A stretch of DNA of 64,000 nucleotides from an uncultured Sterolibacteriaceae bacterium. GTDB lineage: Bacteria > Pseudomonadota > Gammaproteobacteria > Burkholderiales > Rhodocyclaceae. How positions within the stretch are numbered: the stretch's first letter is position 1; every line of letters starts with the position of its first letter. The stretch is from the NCBI GenBank assembly GCA_937888595.1, contig CALARK010000021.1, forward strand, positions 248,001 to 312,000, written 5' to 3'. The notes below the pieces were generated by a model, which saw only the letters and a program-made list of their open reading frames with translations, did no database searches and was not told the origin of the DNA. Shown here piece after piece: positions 23,293 through 31,063 of this stretch. The translations under genes and the position numbers were made by a program.

Positions 23293-24309
23293 ATGCAGGA
23301 CGGCCGCACCACCCTGACCCAGTTCATCATCGAGGAACAGTCCCACGTCGCCGGCGCCACTGGCGATTTCACCGGCCTGCTGAATGACATCGGCACCGCC
23401 ATCAAGGTCATCAGCAACGCCGTCTCGAAAGGCGCGCTGATCGGCGTGTTGGGCAGCGCCGGCGAGGAAAACGTGCAGGGCGAAGTCCAGAAGAAGCTCG
23501 ACATCATCTCCAACGACGTGATGATCAAGTCGAACGAATGGGCCGGCCACCTCGCCGGCATGGCCTCGGAGGAGATGGACGACATCTACCCGATTCCCGC
23601 CGGCAAGAAGCGCGGCAAGTATCTGCTGGTGTTCGATCCGCTCGACGGTTCGTCGAACATCGATGTGAACATCACCGTCGGCACCATCTTCTCGATCCTG
23701 CGCACCAGCAAGCCGGGCGAAGACGCGACCATGGAAGACTTCCTGCAGCCCGGCACGCAGCAGGTGTGCGCCGGCTTCGCGCTCTACGGCCCGTCGACCC
23801 TGCTGATCATCACCACCGGCCACGGCGTGAACGGCTTCACGCTCGACCGCGACGTCGGCGAGTTCATTCTGACTCATCCGGCCATGAAGATTCCCGCGGA
23901 CACGCAGGAATTCGCCATCAACGCTTCGAACGAACGTTTCTGGGAATGGCCCGTCAAGCGCTATGTCGACGAGTGCATGGCCGGCAAGACCGGGCCGCGC
24001 GGCAAAGACTTCAACATGCGCTGGATCGCCTCCATGGTCGCCGAGGCCTACCGCATCCTGACGCGCGGCGGCGTGTTCATGTACCCGAAGGACACCAAGG
24101 ACCCGAGCAAGCCGGGCCGCCTACGTCTGCTCTACGAAGCCAACCCGGTCGGCTTCATCATCGAGCAGGCGGGCGGCGTCTGCACCACCGGCCTGCAGCG
24201 CATGCTGGAGGTGCAGCCGACGTCACTGCACCAGCGCGTGCCGCTGATCTTCGGCTCGAAGAACGAGGTCGAGCGCATCGAGCGCTATCACCAGGAACTG
24301 CAGAAGTAA
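23293..24309 (+). CDS. fbp: Fructose-1,6-bisphosphatase class 1
   Basis: 338 residues. Gluconeogenic removal of the C1 phosphate of fructose 1,6-bisphosphate. The metal and phosphate site is VFDPLDGSSNIDVN. Other family blocks are GTQQVCAGFALYGPST and GGVCTTGLQRML. The start has AGGAGAGG at a good distance. It is monocistronic by appearance, convergent with comM and divergent from the PAS sensor gene. No Calvin-cycle genes are adjacent. Confidence 0.96.
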   Translation: MQDGRTTLTQFIIEEQSHVAGATGDFTGLLNDIGTAIKVISNAVSKGALIGVLGSAGEENVQGEVQKKLDIISNDVMIKSNEWAGHLAGMASEEMDDIYPIPAGKKRGKYLLVFDPLDGSSNIDVNITVGTIFSILRTSKPGEDATMEDFLQPGTQQVCAGFALYGPSTLLIITTGHGVNGFTLDRDVGEFILTHPAMKIPADTQEFAINASNERFWEWPVKRYVDECMAGKTGPRGKDFNMRWIASMVAEAYRILTRGGVFMYPKDTKDPSKPGRLRLLYEANPVGFIIEQAGGVCTTGLQRMLEVQPTSLHQRVPLIFGSKNEVERIERYHQELQK

Positions 24310-24333
24310 GGCCCGCCCCGCCCGTTGTCTCGG

Positions 24334-24347
24334 CCCCCTCGCGGGGG
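24334..24347. terminator. Weak hairpin between fbp and comM
   Basis: CCCCC and GGGGG arms with a 4-nt TCGC loop in the 61-nt convergent gap. There is no long T run on either strand, so the terminator call is tentative. Confidence 0.35.
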
Positions 24348-24370
24348 TTCGATTCGGCTCGCTGCGCGCG

Positions 24371-25858
24371 TTACTGGACGAGTCCGCGCCGGTACTGCAC
24401 CGCCTCGGCGATGTGCGGGCCGCGGATGATGTCGTCCCCGGCCAGGTCGGCGATGGTGCGTGCCACCTTGAGGATGCGGTGATAACCGCGCGCCGAGAGG
24501 TCGAGCCGCGCCATCGCCTGCTTGAGCAGCGCTGCCCCGGCACAGTCCGGCAAGCAGTGGCGGTCGATCTCGTCGGGGGTCAGGTGGGCGTTGGGCCGGT
24601 CCTGCCGGACGAGCTGGCGCTCGCGGGCCGCCACGACGCGCGCACGCACAGTGGCTGAAGACTCGCCTTCGCCGCGCGTGGCGATCTCGGCGTCGGTCAC
24701 GGCCGGCACTTCGATCAGCAGGTCGATGCGGTCGAGCAGCGGGCCGGACAGCTTGTTGCGGTAGCGCGCGATCTGGTCGGGCGTGCAGCGGCAGCGCGCT
24801 TCGCCCAGAAAACCGCAGGGGCAGGGATTCATCGCCGCCAGCAGCTGGAAGCGCGCCGGGAACTCGGACCGGCGGGCGGCACGAGACACGCGGATGTGAC
24901 CGGTTTCGAGCGGTTCGCGCAGGGCTTCGAGGACGCGCCGCTCGAACTCGGGCAGTTCGTCGAGGAACAGCACACCGTGATGCGCCAGCGAAATCTCGCC
25001 GGGCCGCGGCACCCCGCCGCCGCCGACCAGCGCCGGCGTCGAGGCCGAATGATGCGGCGCCTGATAGGGCCGCCGTCCCCAGCGGGCGATCTCGAAGCTG
25101 CCGGCCAGCGAATGCACGGCCGCGCTTTCCAGCGCCTCCTGTTCGGTCATCGGCGGGAGGATGCCGGGCAGGCGCTGCGCCAGCATCGACTTGCCCGAGC
25201 CGGGGGGACCGGACATCAGCAGGCTGTGGCCGCCGGCCGCGGCGACTTCGAGCGCACGCTTCGCCGGCAGCTGGCCCTTGACCTCGGCGAGGTCGGGAAT
25301 AAAAGTCGGCGCCGGCGGGACGGCAGGCGCATGCGGCACGAGGGGCGCGGCGCCGGTCAGGTGGGCGCAGACATCGAGCAGGCCCCGGGCCGGCAGGATG
25401 GTCGCGCGGCCGACCAGCGCGGCCTCGTCGGCGCAGGCATGGGGCAGCACGAAGGCGCGGCCCGCACCGGCGGCCGACAGGCACATGGCGAGCGTGCCGC
25501 GCACCGCGCGCAATTCACCCGACAGCGACAGCTCGCCGGCGAACTCGTGGGCATCGAGGTGCTTCGCCTCGATCTGGCCCGAGGCGAGCAGGATGCCGAG
25601 GGCGATCGGCAGGTCGAAGCGGCCCGACTCCTTGGGCAGGTCGGCCGGCGCGAGGTTGACGGTGATGCGCCTGGCCGGGAAGTCGAAGCCGGAGTTCTGC
25701 AGCGCGGCGCGCACGCGGTCGCGCGCTTCCTTCACTTCCGTCTCGGGCAGGCCGACCAGCGTGAAGGACGGCAGTCCGTTGGCGAGGTGGACTTCGACCG
25801 CGACCTCGGGGGCCGACAGCCCGGCGAGGGCGCGACTGCGGAGGACGGCGAGTGACAT
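24371..25858 (-). CDS. comM: YifB/ComM family Mg-chelatase-like AAA+ ATPase
   Basis: 495 residues. The N-terminal ribosomal S5-like domain starts LAVLRSRALAGLSAPEV. The AAA+ domain has Walker A GPPGSGKSML, Walker B GVLFLDELPEF and the C-rich CPCGFLGEARCRCTPDQ segment. ComM is a hexameric helicase aiding branch migration during natural transformation in Vibrio and Acinetobacter; the family is also present in species not known to be competent. A repeat copy encodes AVPPAPTF in the linker between the S5-like and AAA+ domains. Confidence 0.93.
   Translation of the reverse strand: MSLAVLRSRALAGLSAPEVAVEVHLANGLPSFTLVGLPETEVKEARDRVRAALQNSGFDFPARRITVNLAPADLPKESGRFDLPIALGILLASGQIEAKHLDAHEFAGELSLSGELRAVRGTLAMCLSAAGAGRAFVLPHACADEAALVGRATILPARGLLDVCAHLTGAAPLVPHAPAVPPAPTFIPDLAEVKGQLPAKRALEVAAAGGHSLLMSGPPGSGKSMLAQRLPGILPPMTEQEALESAAVHSLAGSFEIARWGRRPYQAPHHSASTPALVGGGGVPRPGEISLAHHGVLFLDELPEFERRVLEALREPLETGHIRVSRAARRSEFPARFQLLAAMNPCPCGFLGEARCRCTPDQIARYRNKLSGPLLDRIDLLIEVPAVTDAEIATRGEGESSATVRARVVAARERQLVRQDRPNAHLTPDEIDRHCLPDCAGAALLKQAMARLDLSARGYHRILKVARTIADLAGDDIIRGPHIAEAVQYRRGLVQ
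25301..25324 (+). repeat. 24-nt dispersed repeat, copy 6 (perfect), in comM
   Basis: Perfect match to the consensus, read on the comM strand as AVPPAPTF, the same peptide as in chpA. A second perfect copy lies only 540 nt away, just beyond the comM start. Confidence 0.85.
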
Positions 25859-25862
25859 CGGA

Positions 25863-25886
25863 AAAAGTCGGCGCCGGCGGGACGGC
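25863..25886 (+). repeat. 24-nt dispersed repeat, copy 7 (perfect), intergenic
   Basis: Perfect copy filling most of the 30-nt gap between the comM start codon and the ubiK stop codon. It ends 2 nt before that stop. Confidence 0.85.
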
Positions 25887-25888
25887 GC

Positions 25889-26128
25889 TCAGCCCTTGCG
25901 CCGGGCCTCGAGTTCGGCGAGCCGCGCTTCGAGCGTCGCGAGGCGGTTCTGTGCGCGGGCCAGCAAATCCTTCTGCAGCTCGAAGTCGTCGCGCGTGACG
26001 AGGTCGAGCTTGGCGAACTGCGCGACGAGCAGCGCCCGCAGGTTCTTTTCGATGTCGGCCGCCGGCGTGGCGGCCAGGGCGCGCGCGATGCGGGCGCTCA
26101 GGTCTTCGAGGAGTTTCGGGTCGAGCAT
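25889..26128 (-). CDS. ubiK: UbiK family ubiquinone biosynthesis accessory factor
   Basis: 79 residues: an amphipathic N-terminal helix (MLDPKLLEDLSARIARAL) and a C-terminal coiled coil (LQKDLLARAQNRLATLEARLAELEARR), the BMFP/YqiC layout. In E. coli and Salmonella UbiK assists the late, oxygen-dependent ubiquinone hydroxylation complex. It lies directly upstream of comM, probably co-transcribed, as in other betaproteobacteria. Confidence 0.85.
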   Translation of the reverse strand: MLDPKLLEDLSARIARALAATPAADIEKNLRALLVAQFAKLDLVTRDDFELQKDLLARAQNRLATLEARLAELEARRKG

Positions 26129-26222
26129 GGGACGGTCCGGATTCCTGATTTTCGGGACGGGGTGCGGCGAGTGTAGCACCGTGCATCGCCATGCCATCGG
26201 CACATTGCGGCGCACCCGGCAT

Positions 26223-26239
26223 GGCACCCATGTGGTGCA
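26223..26239. promoter_or_regulatory. Candidate NtrC binding site upstream of the porin-glnK-amtB operon
   Basis: Perfect 5-bp inverted repeat GCACC-CATGT-GGTGC, matching the known NtrC consensus TGCACC-N5-GGTGCA at all but the first base. It lies about 140 nt upstream of the predicted sigma-54 start point, a normal enhancer distance. Confidence 0.7.
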
Positions 26240-26346
26240 TGCCGGGCCAGGCCGCGAATCATTGTTGTGCGTGGCTTTATGCGGCACTCGCTCCACAGAG
26301 ACATGCCTTCTTACACAACACAATGAATGCAAATGGAAAGTTTTGA

Positions 26347-26363
26347 TTGGCACGCTAAGTGCA
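26347..26363 (+). promoter_or_regulatory. Sigma-54 (RpoN) promoter of the porin-glnK-amtB operon
   Basis: TTGGCACGCTAAGTGCA matches TGGCAC-N5-TTGCA with one mismatch in the -12 element, and the GG and GC dinucleotides are spaced correctly. Transcription would start near 26374, about 40 nt before the porin ATG. Confidence 0.8.
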
Positions 26364-26412
26364 GAGCAGGGTTGCACGCTTCATTTTCATCTCAACCACT
26401 TTGGAGACTTCC

Positions 26413-27180
26413 ATGAACAAGAAACTGATTACCCTCGCTGTCGCCGGAACCCTGGCCGCCCCGATGCTCGCTGTCGCGGAAGACTCGCCGCACAGCCTCA
26501 GCGGAAACTTCACGCTGGCCTCCGAATATCTCTATCGCGGCATCGCGCAGACCGCCGGCAAGCCGGCCCTGCAGGGCGGTTTCGACTACGCCCACAGCAG
26601 CGGCTTCTATGCCGGCATCTGGGGCTCGAACATCAGCTGGCTCGAAAACGCGGGCGTCAGCGGCGCCAGCCTGGAAGTCGACATCTACGGCGGCTTCAAG
26701 GGTGCGATCACGAACGACCTCGGCTTCGACGTCGGCGTGCTGACCTACAACTACCCGGGCAGCCTGACCCCCGGTGCCACCGATCCCGACACGACCGAAC
26801 TCTACGGCGCGCTCAGCTGGAAGTTCCTGACGCTTAAGTATTCGCAGTCGACCACCAACCTGTTCGGCACCGCCAACTCGAAGAACAGTTCCTACCTCGA
26901 GTTGAACGCCGCCTACGATCTCGGCGGCGGCTGGGGCATCAATGGTCATGTCGGCCACCAGAAGGTCAAGAACAATGCGAACGCCAGCTATACCGACTGG
27001 AAGGTCGGGGCCACCAAGGACGTCGGCTTCGGCACGATCGGCGTGGCCTATTCGACGACCAACGCCCAGGACAGCTGTACGGCCGGCGAGTTCTACTGCG
27101 TCGCCCAGCGTCCGGCCGGTCCGTTCGACTACGAGGCCGGCAAGGGCCGCCTGATGGTCACCTTCGGCAAGACCTTCTAA
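26413..27180 (+). CDS. TorF-family putative outer-membrane porin
   Basis: 255 residues. A signal peptide (MNKKLITLAVAGTLAAPMLA, cleavage near VAE-D) is followed by alternating beta-strands and a terminal Phe (TFGKTF), a typical outer-membrane C-terminus. SGNFTLASEYLYRGIAQT is the start of the TIGR02001/TorF family as I know it. It has GGAG before the ATG. It heads an operon with glnK and amtB behind a sigma-54/NtrC promoter, so uptake of a nitrogen compound across the outer membrane is a reasonable inference. Confidence 0.88.
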   Translation: MNKKLITLAVAGTLAAPMLAVAEDSPHSLSGNFTLASEYLYRGIAQTAGKPALQGGFDYAHSSGFYAGIWGSNISWLENAGVSGASLEVDIYGGFKGAITNDLGFDVGVLTYNYPGSLTPGATDPDTTELYGALSWKFLTLKYSQSTTNLFGTANSKNSSYLELNAAYDLGGGWGINGHVGHQKVKNNANASYTDWKVGATKDVGFGTIGVAYSTTNAQDSCTAGEFYCVAQRPAGPFDYEAGKGRLMVTFGKTF

Positions 27181-27207
27181 CCGTTCCCCTCTTCCAAAGG
27201 AGCCATC

Positions 27208-27546
27208 ATGAAACTCGTCACCGCCATCATCAAGCCGTTCAAGCTTGACGAGGTACGTGAGGCCCTCGCCGCCGTCGGCGTGCAGGGCATCACCGTCACC
27301 GAAGTCAAGGGCTTCGGCCGGCAGAAAGGGCATACGGAACTGTATCGCGGCGCGGAATACGTCGTCGATTTCCTGCCCAAGGTGAAGCTGGAAGCCGCCA
27401 TCAAGTCCGAGTTGCTGGAGCAGACCATCGAGGCCATCGAGAAGTCCGCCAGCACCGGCAAGATCGGCGACGGAAAGATTTTCGTCTTCGACCTCGAACA
27501 GGTCGTCCGCATCCGCACCGGCGAGACCGGCACGGACGCCCTCTAA
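27208..27546 (+). CDS. glnK: Nitrogen regulatory protein P-II (GlnK)
   Basis: 112 residues. The trimeric signalling protein senses 2-oxoglutarate and ATP/ADP and docks onto AmtB. The T-loop contains Y51 (HTELYRGAEY), the uridylylation site. The B-loop has TGKIGDGKIFV and the C-loop RIRTGETG. The start has AAAGGAG. The gene is linked to amtB 11 nt downstream. Such linkage is the usual mark of GlnK rather than GlnB. Confidence 0.96.
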   Translation: MKLVTAIIKPFKLDEVREALAAVGVQGITVTEVKGFGRQKGHTELYRGAEYVVDFLPKVKLEAAIKSELLEQTIEAIEKSASTGKIGDGKIFVFDLEQVVRIRTGETGTDAL

Positions 27547-27557
27547 GGAGAACTGCA

Positions 27558-28952
27558 ATGAAGAAACTGCTCGCAATCGTGCTGACGGCCATCAGCCTGT
27601 TCGGCATCTCGGGCGCAGTCCTGGCGGCTGACGAGCCGGCAGCGGCGGCGCCCGCAGCGGCCGTCGCCACCGCCGACGCGCCCGCGGCAGCCGCCGAGGC
27701 CGCCCCGGCCGCCGTGAAGGCCGAGGTGCACAAGGGCGACGTCGCCTGGATGCTGACCGCCACCCTGCTGGTCATCTTCATGGCCGTGCCCGGCCTGGCG
27801 CTGTTCTACGGCGGCCTGGTGCGCGCCAAGAACATGCTCTCGGTGCTCATGCAGGTGATGGTGGTGTTCTCGCTGATCAGCGTGCTGTGGGCCGTGTATG
27901 GCTACAGCCTCGCCTTCGGCGGCGAAGGCCTGATCCTCGCCGGGCTCGACAAGCTGTTCCTGTCGGGCGTGACGATGGACAGCCTGGCCGACACCTTCAC
28001 CGCCGAGGTGAAGCTGCCCGAGTACGTGTTCATCGCCTTCCAGGCCACCTTCGCCGGCATCACCTGCGCGCTGATCGTCGGTTCCTTCGCCGAGCGCATC
28101 AAGTTCAGCGCCGTGCTGCTGTTCTCCGTGATCTGGTTCACGATCTGCTACCTGCCGATCGCGCACATGGTCTGGGGCGCCGGCGGCTACCTGCTGGGCA
28201 AGGGCGCGCTGGACTTCGCCGGCGGCACCGTGGTGCACATCAATGCCGGTATCGCCGGCCTGGTGGGCGCCTACCTGATCGGCAAGCGCATCGGCTACGG
28301 CAAGGAAGCGATGACCCCGCACAGCCTGACGCTGACGATGGTGGGCGCCTCGATGCTGTGGGTGGGCTGGTTCGGCTTCAACGCCGGCTCCAACCTCGAA
28401 GCGACCTCCGGCGCGGCGCTGGCCTTCCTCAACACCCTGTTCGCCACGGCGGCGGCGGTGCTGGGCTGGACCATCGGCGAAGCGGTGTTCAAGGGCAAGC
28501 CCTCGATGCTGGGTGCGGCCTCGGGCGCGGTGGCCGGCCTGGTCGCCATCACCCCGGCCTGCGGCTCGGTCGGCCCGATGGGCGCCATCGCGATCGGCTT
28601 CGCCGGCGGCCTGGTCTGCCTGTGGGGCGTGAATGGCCTGAAGAAGCTGCTCGGCGCGGACGACTCGCTCGACGTGTTCGGCGTGCATGGCGTCGGCGGC
28701 ATCCTCGGCGCGCTGCTGACCGGTGTCTTCACGGCCCCGTCGCTCGGCGGCACGGGCAAGGACGATTTCTCGATCGCCCATCAGGTGATGGTGCAGGCCG
28801 AGGGCGTGGTGATCACGATCGTCTGGTCCGCCATCGCCGCCCTGATCGCCTACAAGATCGCGGACATGCTGGTCGGTCTGCGGGTGCCGGAAGACGAGGA
28901 GCGCGAAGGTCTCGACATCACGGCCCACGGCGAATCGGCCTACCACTACTGA
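27558..28952 (+). CDS. amtB: Ammonium transporter
   Basis: 464 residues with a signal peptide (cleaved after VLA-A), then 11 membrane helices. Signature blocks are LALFYGGLVRAKNMLS, FAGITCALIVGSFAERIKF, DFAGGTVVHINAGIAGLVG (first pore His) and DVFGVHGVGGILGALLTGVF (second pore His). It conducts ammonium across the inner membrane and is gated by GlnK. Between the signal peptide and the first helix is a 35-residue Ala/Pro-rich stretch that would lie in the periplasm, longer than in E. coli AmtB. Confidence 0.96.
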   Translation: MKKLLAIVLTAISLFGISGAVLAADEPAAAAPAAAVATADAPAAAAEAAPAAVKAEVHKGDVAWMLTATLLVIFMAVPGLALFYGGLVRAKNMLSVLMQVMVVFSLISVLWAVYGYSLAFGGEGLILAGLDKLFLSGVTMDSLADTFTAEVKLPEYVFIAFQATFAGITCALIVGSFAERIKFSAVLLFSVIWFTICYLPIAHMVWGAGGYLLGKGALDFAGGTVVHINAGIAGLVGAYLIGKRIGYGKEAMTPHSLTLTMVGASMLWVGWFGFNAGSNLEATSGAALAFLNTLFATAAAVLGWTIGEAVFKGKPSMLGAASGAVAGLVAITPACGSVGPMGAIAIGFAGGLVCLWGVNGLKKLLGADDSLDVFGVHGVGGILGALLTGVFTAPSLGGTGKDDFSIAHQVMVQAEGVVITIVWSAIAALIAYKIADMLVGLRVPEDEEREGLDITAHGESAYHY

Positions 28953-28961
28953 TGTAACTCC

Positions 28962-28983
28962 CTCCCCGCCTGACGGCGGGGAG
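28962..28983 (+). terminator. Hairpin 3' of amtB
   Basis: A 9-bp perfect stem (CTCCCCGCC with GGCGGGGAG, loop TGAC) 9 nt after the amtB stop, without a T run. It may stabilise the mRNA end. The stronger terminator follows 50 nt later. Confidence 0.5.
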
Positions 28984-29032
28984 CTTCTGCAAGGCAATCT
29001 CCTTTACCCTCCCACCGCTCTCAAAGTGGATT

Positions 29033-29061
29033 CGGGCACCGGCAACGGTGCCCGTTTTTTT
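29033..29061 (+). terminator. Rho-independent terminator of the porin-glnK-amtB operon
   Basis: Perfect 9-bp stem CGGGCACCG / CGGTGCCCG closed by a GCAA tetraloop and followed by seven T. Confidence 0.9.
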
Positions 29062-29067
29062 GAAAGG

Positions 29068-29505
29068 TCAGCAGGTCCAGAGCATGTAGAGGATCCCGCC
29101 CAGGCCGGCGACGATCATCAGCGAGGTCGAGATGATCAGGTCGCGCGGTTCGCGCGGATGACCTTCGCGGACACGCCTCATCATGTTGAAGACATTGCCG
29201 AGCGAAATCACGGTGAGAAACAGCAGCATGAACAGGTCGATCAGGATCACCACGCCGCTGAAGTTGTCGATCGGCCGGCAGGTGCGCAGGCCGAGCTTGT
29301 AGAGCATCGATTGGATGTGATCGTTCGGCGGGTTGTAGCCCAGGCTGACCACCGCCCAGACGACCGTGATCAGGCCGGCCAGGATGATCAGTGCGAACGC
29401 GATCCAGCCTTCTGCACTTTTCAGGTCGTCCCGCAGCGCACGCAGGTCGGCCAGGTATTCCAGCGCTTCGCGGCGCAGCCGCTCCCCGAGCCGCTCCTTC
29501 CTCAT
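29068..29505 (-). CDS. Small membrane protein, function unknown
   Basis: 145 residues. A charged N-terminal 30 residues (LGERLRREALEYLADLRALR) precede three predicted membrane helices: AFALIILAGLITVVWAVV, VVILIDLFMLLFLTVISL and LMIVAGLGGILYMLW. I do not recognise a family. It starts 14 nt after purU on the same strand and may be the last gene of thrH-purU-orf. No strong ribosome site is seen. Confidence 0.6.
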   Translation of the reverse strand: MRKERLGERLRREALEYLADLRALRDDLKSAEGWIAFALIILAGLITVVWAVVSLGYNPPNDHIQSMLYKLGLRTCRPIDNFSGVVILIDLFMLLFLTVISLGNVFNMMRRVREGHPREPRDLIISTSLMIVAGLGGILYMLWTC

Positions 29506-29519
29506 GGCATCCGCATCGG

Positions 29520-30380
29520 CTAGCGGAACACCACCGTCTTGTTGCCGTGGACCAGCACGCGATCCTCGAGGTGGTAGCGCAGCCCGCGCGCCAGCACGGT
29601 CTTCTCGATGTCCTTGCCGTAGCGCACCATGTCGTCGGGCGAATCGGAGTGGTCGATGCGGATCACGTCCTGCTCGATGATCGGCCCCTGGTCGAGTTCG
29701 CTGGTCACGTAGTGGCAGGTCGCGCCGATCAGCTTGACGCCGCGCTGCCAGGCCTGGTGGTAGGGCCTGGCACCAACGAAGCTCGGCAGGAAGCTGTGGT
29801 GGATGTTGAGGATCTGCCCCGGGAAGGCGGCGCAGATCTCGGGCGACAGGATCTGCATGTAGCGCGCCAGCACCATCGTGTCGCCGCGCGATTCCTCATA
29901 GAGGCGCTTGACCTCGGCATAGGCCTGCGGCTTGTTATCCGCCGTGACCGGCACATGGTGGAAGGGGATGCCGTGCCACTCGACGAAGCCCTTGAAGGTA
30001 TCGTGGTTCGAAATCACGCAGGGGATCTCGATGTCGAGCTCCTTCGACTGCCAGCGCGCCAGCAGGTCGTAGAGGCAGTGCTCCTGCTTGCTGACCAGCA
30101 CGACGACGCGCTTCTTCACCGCGCTGTCGGTGATCTTCCAGTCCATCTCCAGCTCGGTCGCGATCGGCGCGAAGCGCTGGCGGAATTCGGACAGCATGAA
30201 GGGCAGCGAGTCGGCCTTGACCTCGATGCGCATGAAGTAGCGACCGGCCTCCTCGTCCGAATGGAAGCTCGACTCGAGCACCCAGCCGTTATGTTCGGCG
30301 ATGAAGCCGGTGACGCGCGCGATGATGCCGGTGCGGTCCGGGCACGAGGCGGCGAGGGTGTAGAAGCGGTCGCGATGCAT
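29520..30380 (-). CDS. purU: Formyltetrahydrofolate deformylase
   Basis: 286 residues. Hydrolyses 10-formyl-THF to formate and THF. The N-terminal ACT domain reads SCPDRTGIIARVTGFIAEH. The C-terminal formyltransferase fold has VISNHDTF, LARYMQILSP, and the catalytic NIHHSFLPSFVGARPYHQA followed by GATCHYVTSELDQGPI. Formate made by PurU can feed PurT, which is encoded about 15 kb away. The gene follows thrH by 7 nt. Confidence 0.96.
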   Translation of the reverse strand: MHRDRFYTLAASCPDRTGIIARVTGFIAEHNGWVLESSFHSDEEAGRYFMRIEVKADSLPFMLSEFRQRFAPIATELEMDWKITDSAVKKRVVVLVSKQEHCLYDLLARWQSKELDIEIPCVISNHDTFKGFVEWHGIPFHHVPVTADNKPQAYAEVKRLYEESRGDTMVLARYMQILSPEICAAFPGQILNIHHSFLPSFVGARPYHQAWQRGVKLIGATCHYVTSELDQGPIIEQDVIRIDHSDSPDDMVRYGKDIEKTVLARGLRYHLEDRVLVHGNKTVVFR

Positions 30381-30387
30381 ACCGGAA

Positions 30388-30996
30388 CTAGAGGGCCGCG
30401 GAGGCCTTGTCGATGGCGGCGCGCAGGCCGGTGTAGCTGAGGGCCACCGGGAACTGCGGGAACTCGTCGATGACGTTCTGCGGCGGGTGGAACAGGATGC
30501 CGGCATGGGCCTCGCCGAGCATGGCCGTGTCGTTGTAGCTGTCGCCGGCGGCGATGACGCGGAAGTTGAGTTCCTTGAAGCGCTTCACCGCCTCCTGCTT
30601 CTGGTTCGGCATGCGCAGGTGGTAGTTCACCACCCAGCCGGCGGCGTCCGCCTCCATCTTGTGGCAGAACAGCGTCGGGAAACCGAGCTGCGCCATCAGC
30701 GGCATGGCGAATTCGTAGAAGGTGTCGGACAGGATGATGACCTGGAAATCGCGACGCAGCGCATCGAGGAAATCGCGCGCGCCCTCCATCGGCGCCATGC
30801 TCGCGATCACCTTCTGGATGTCGGGCAGGCCCAGCTTGTGCTGCTTGAGCAGGTCGAGCCGGTACTTCATCAGCACGTCGTAGTCGGGCTCGTCGCGCGT
30901 GGTGCGGCGCAGCTCCGGAATGCCGGTGCGTTCGGCAAATTCGATCCAGATTTCGGGGACGAGCACCCCTTCGAGGTCGAGGCAGACGAGTTGCAC
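30388..30996 (-). CDS. thrH: Bifunctional phosphoserine phosphatase / homoserine phosphotransferase ThrH
   Basis: 202 residues of HAD fold. Motif I is CLDLEGVLVPE (D7, with Glu in place of the second Asp, as in ThrH), motif II is ILSDTFYEF, and motif III/IV is AAGDSYNDTAML. ThrH of Pseudomonas moves phosphate from phosphoserine to homoserine. GTG start with TGGAG upstream. First gene of thrH-purU. Confidence 0.9.
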   Translation of the reverse strand: MQLVCLDLEGVLVPEIWIEFAERTGIPELRRTTRDEPDYDVLMKYRLDLLKQHKLGLPDIQKVIASMAPMEGARDFLDALRRDFQVIILSDTFYEFAMPLMAQLGFPTLFCHKMEADAAGWVVNYHLRMPNQKQEAVKRFKELNFRVIAAGDSYNDTAMLGEAHAGILFHPPQNVIDEFPQFPVALSYTGLRAAIDKASAAL

Positions 30997-31063
30997 GGCG
31001 GGCTCCAGGCTGAAAAGCCGCGATTCTACCGTGGCCTATTCCGGACGGGCGGCGGGCGGCCGG

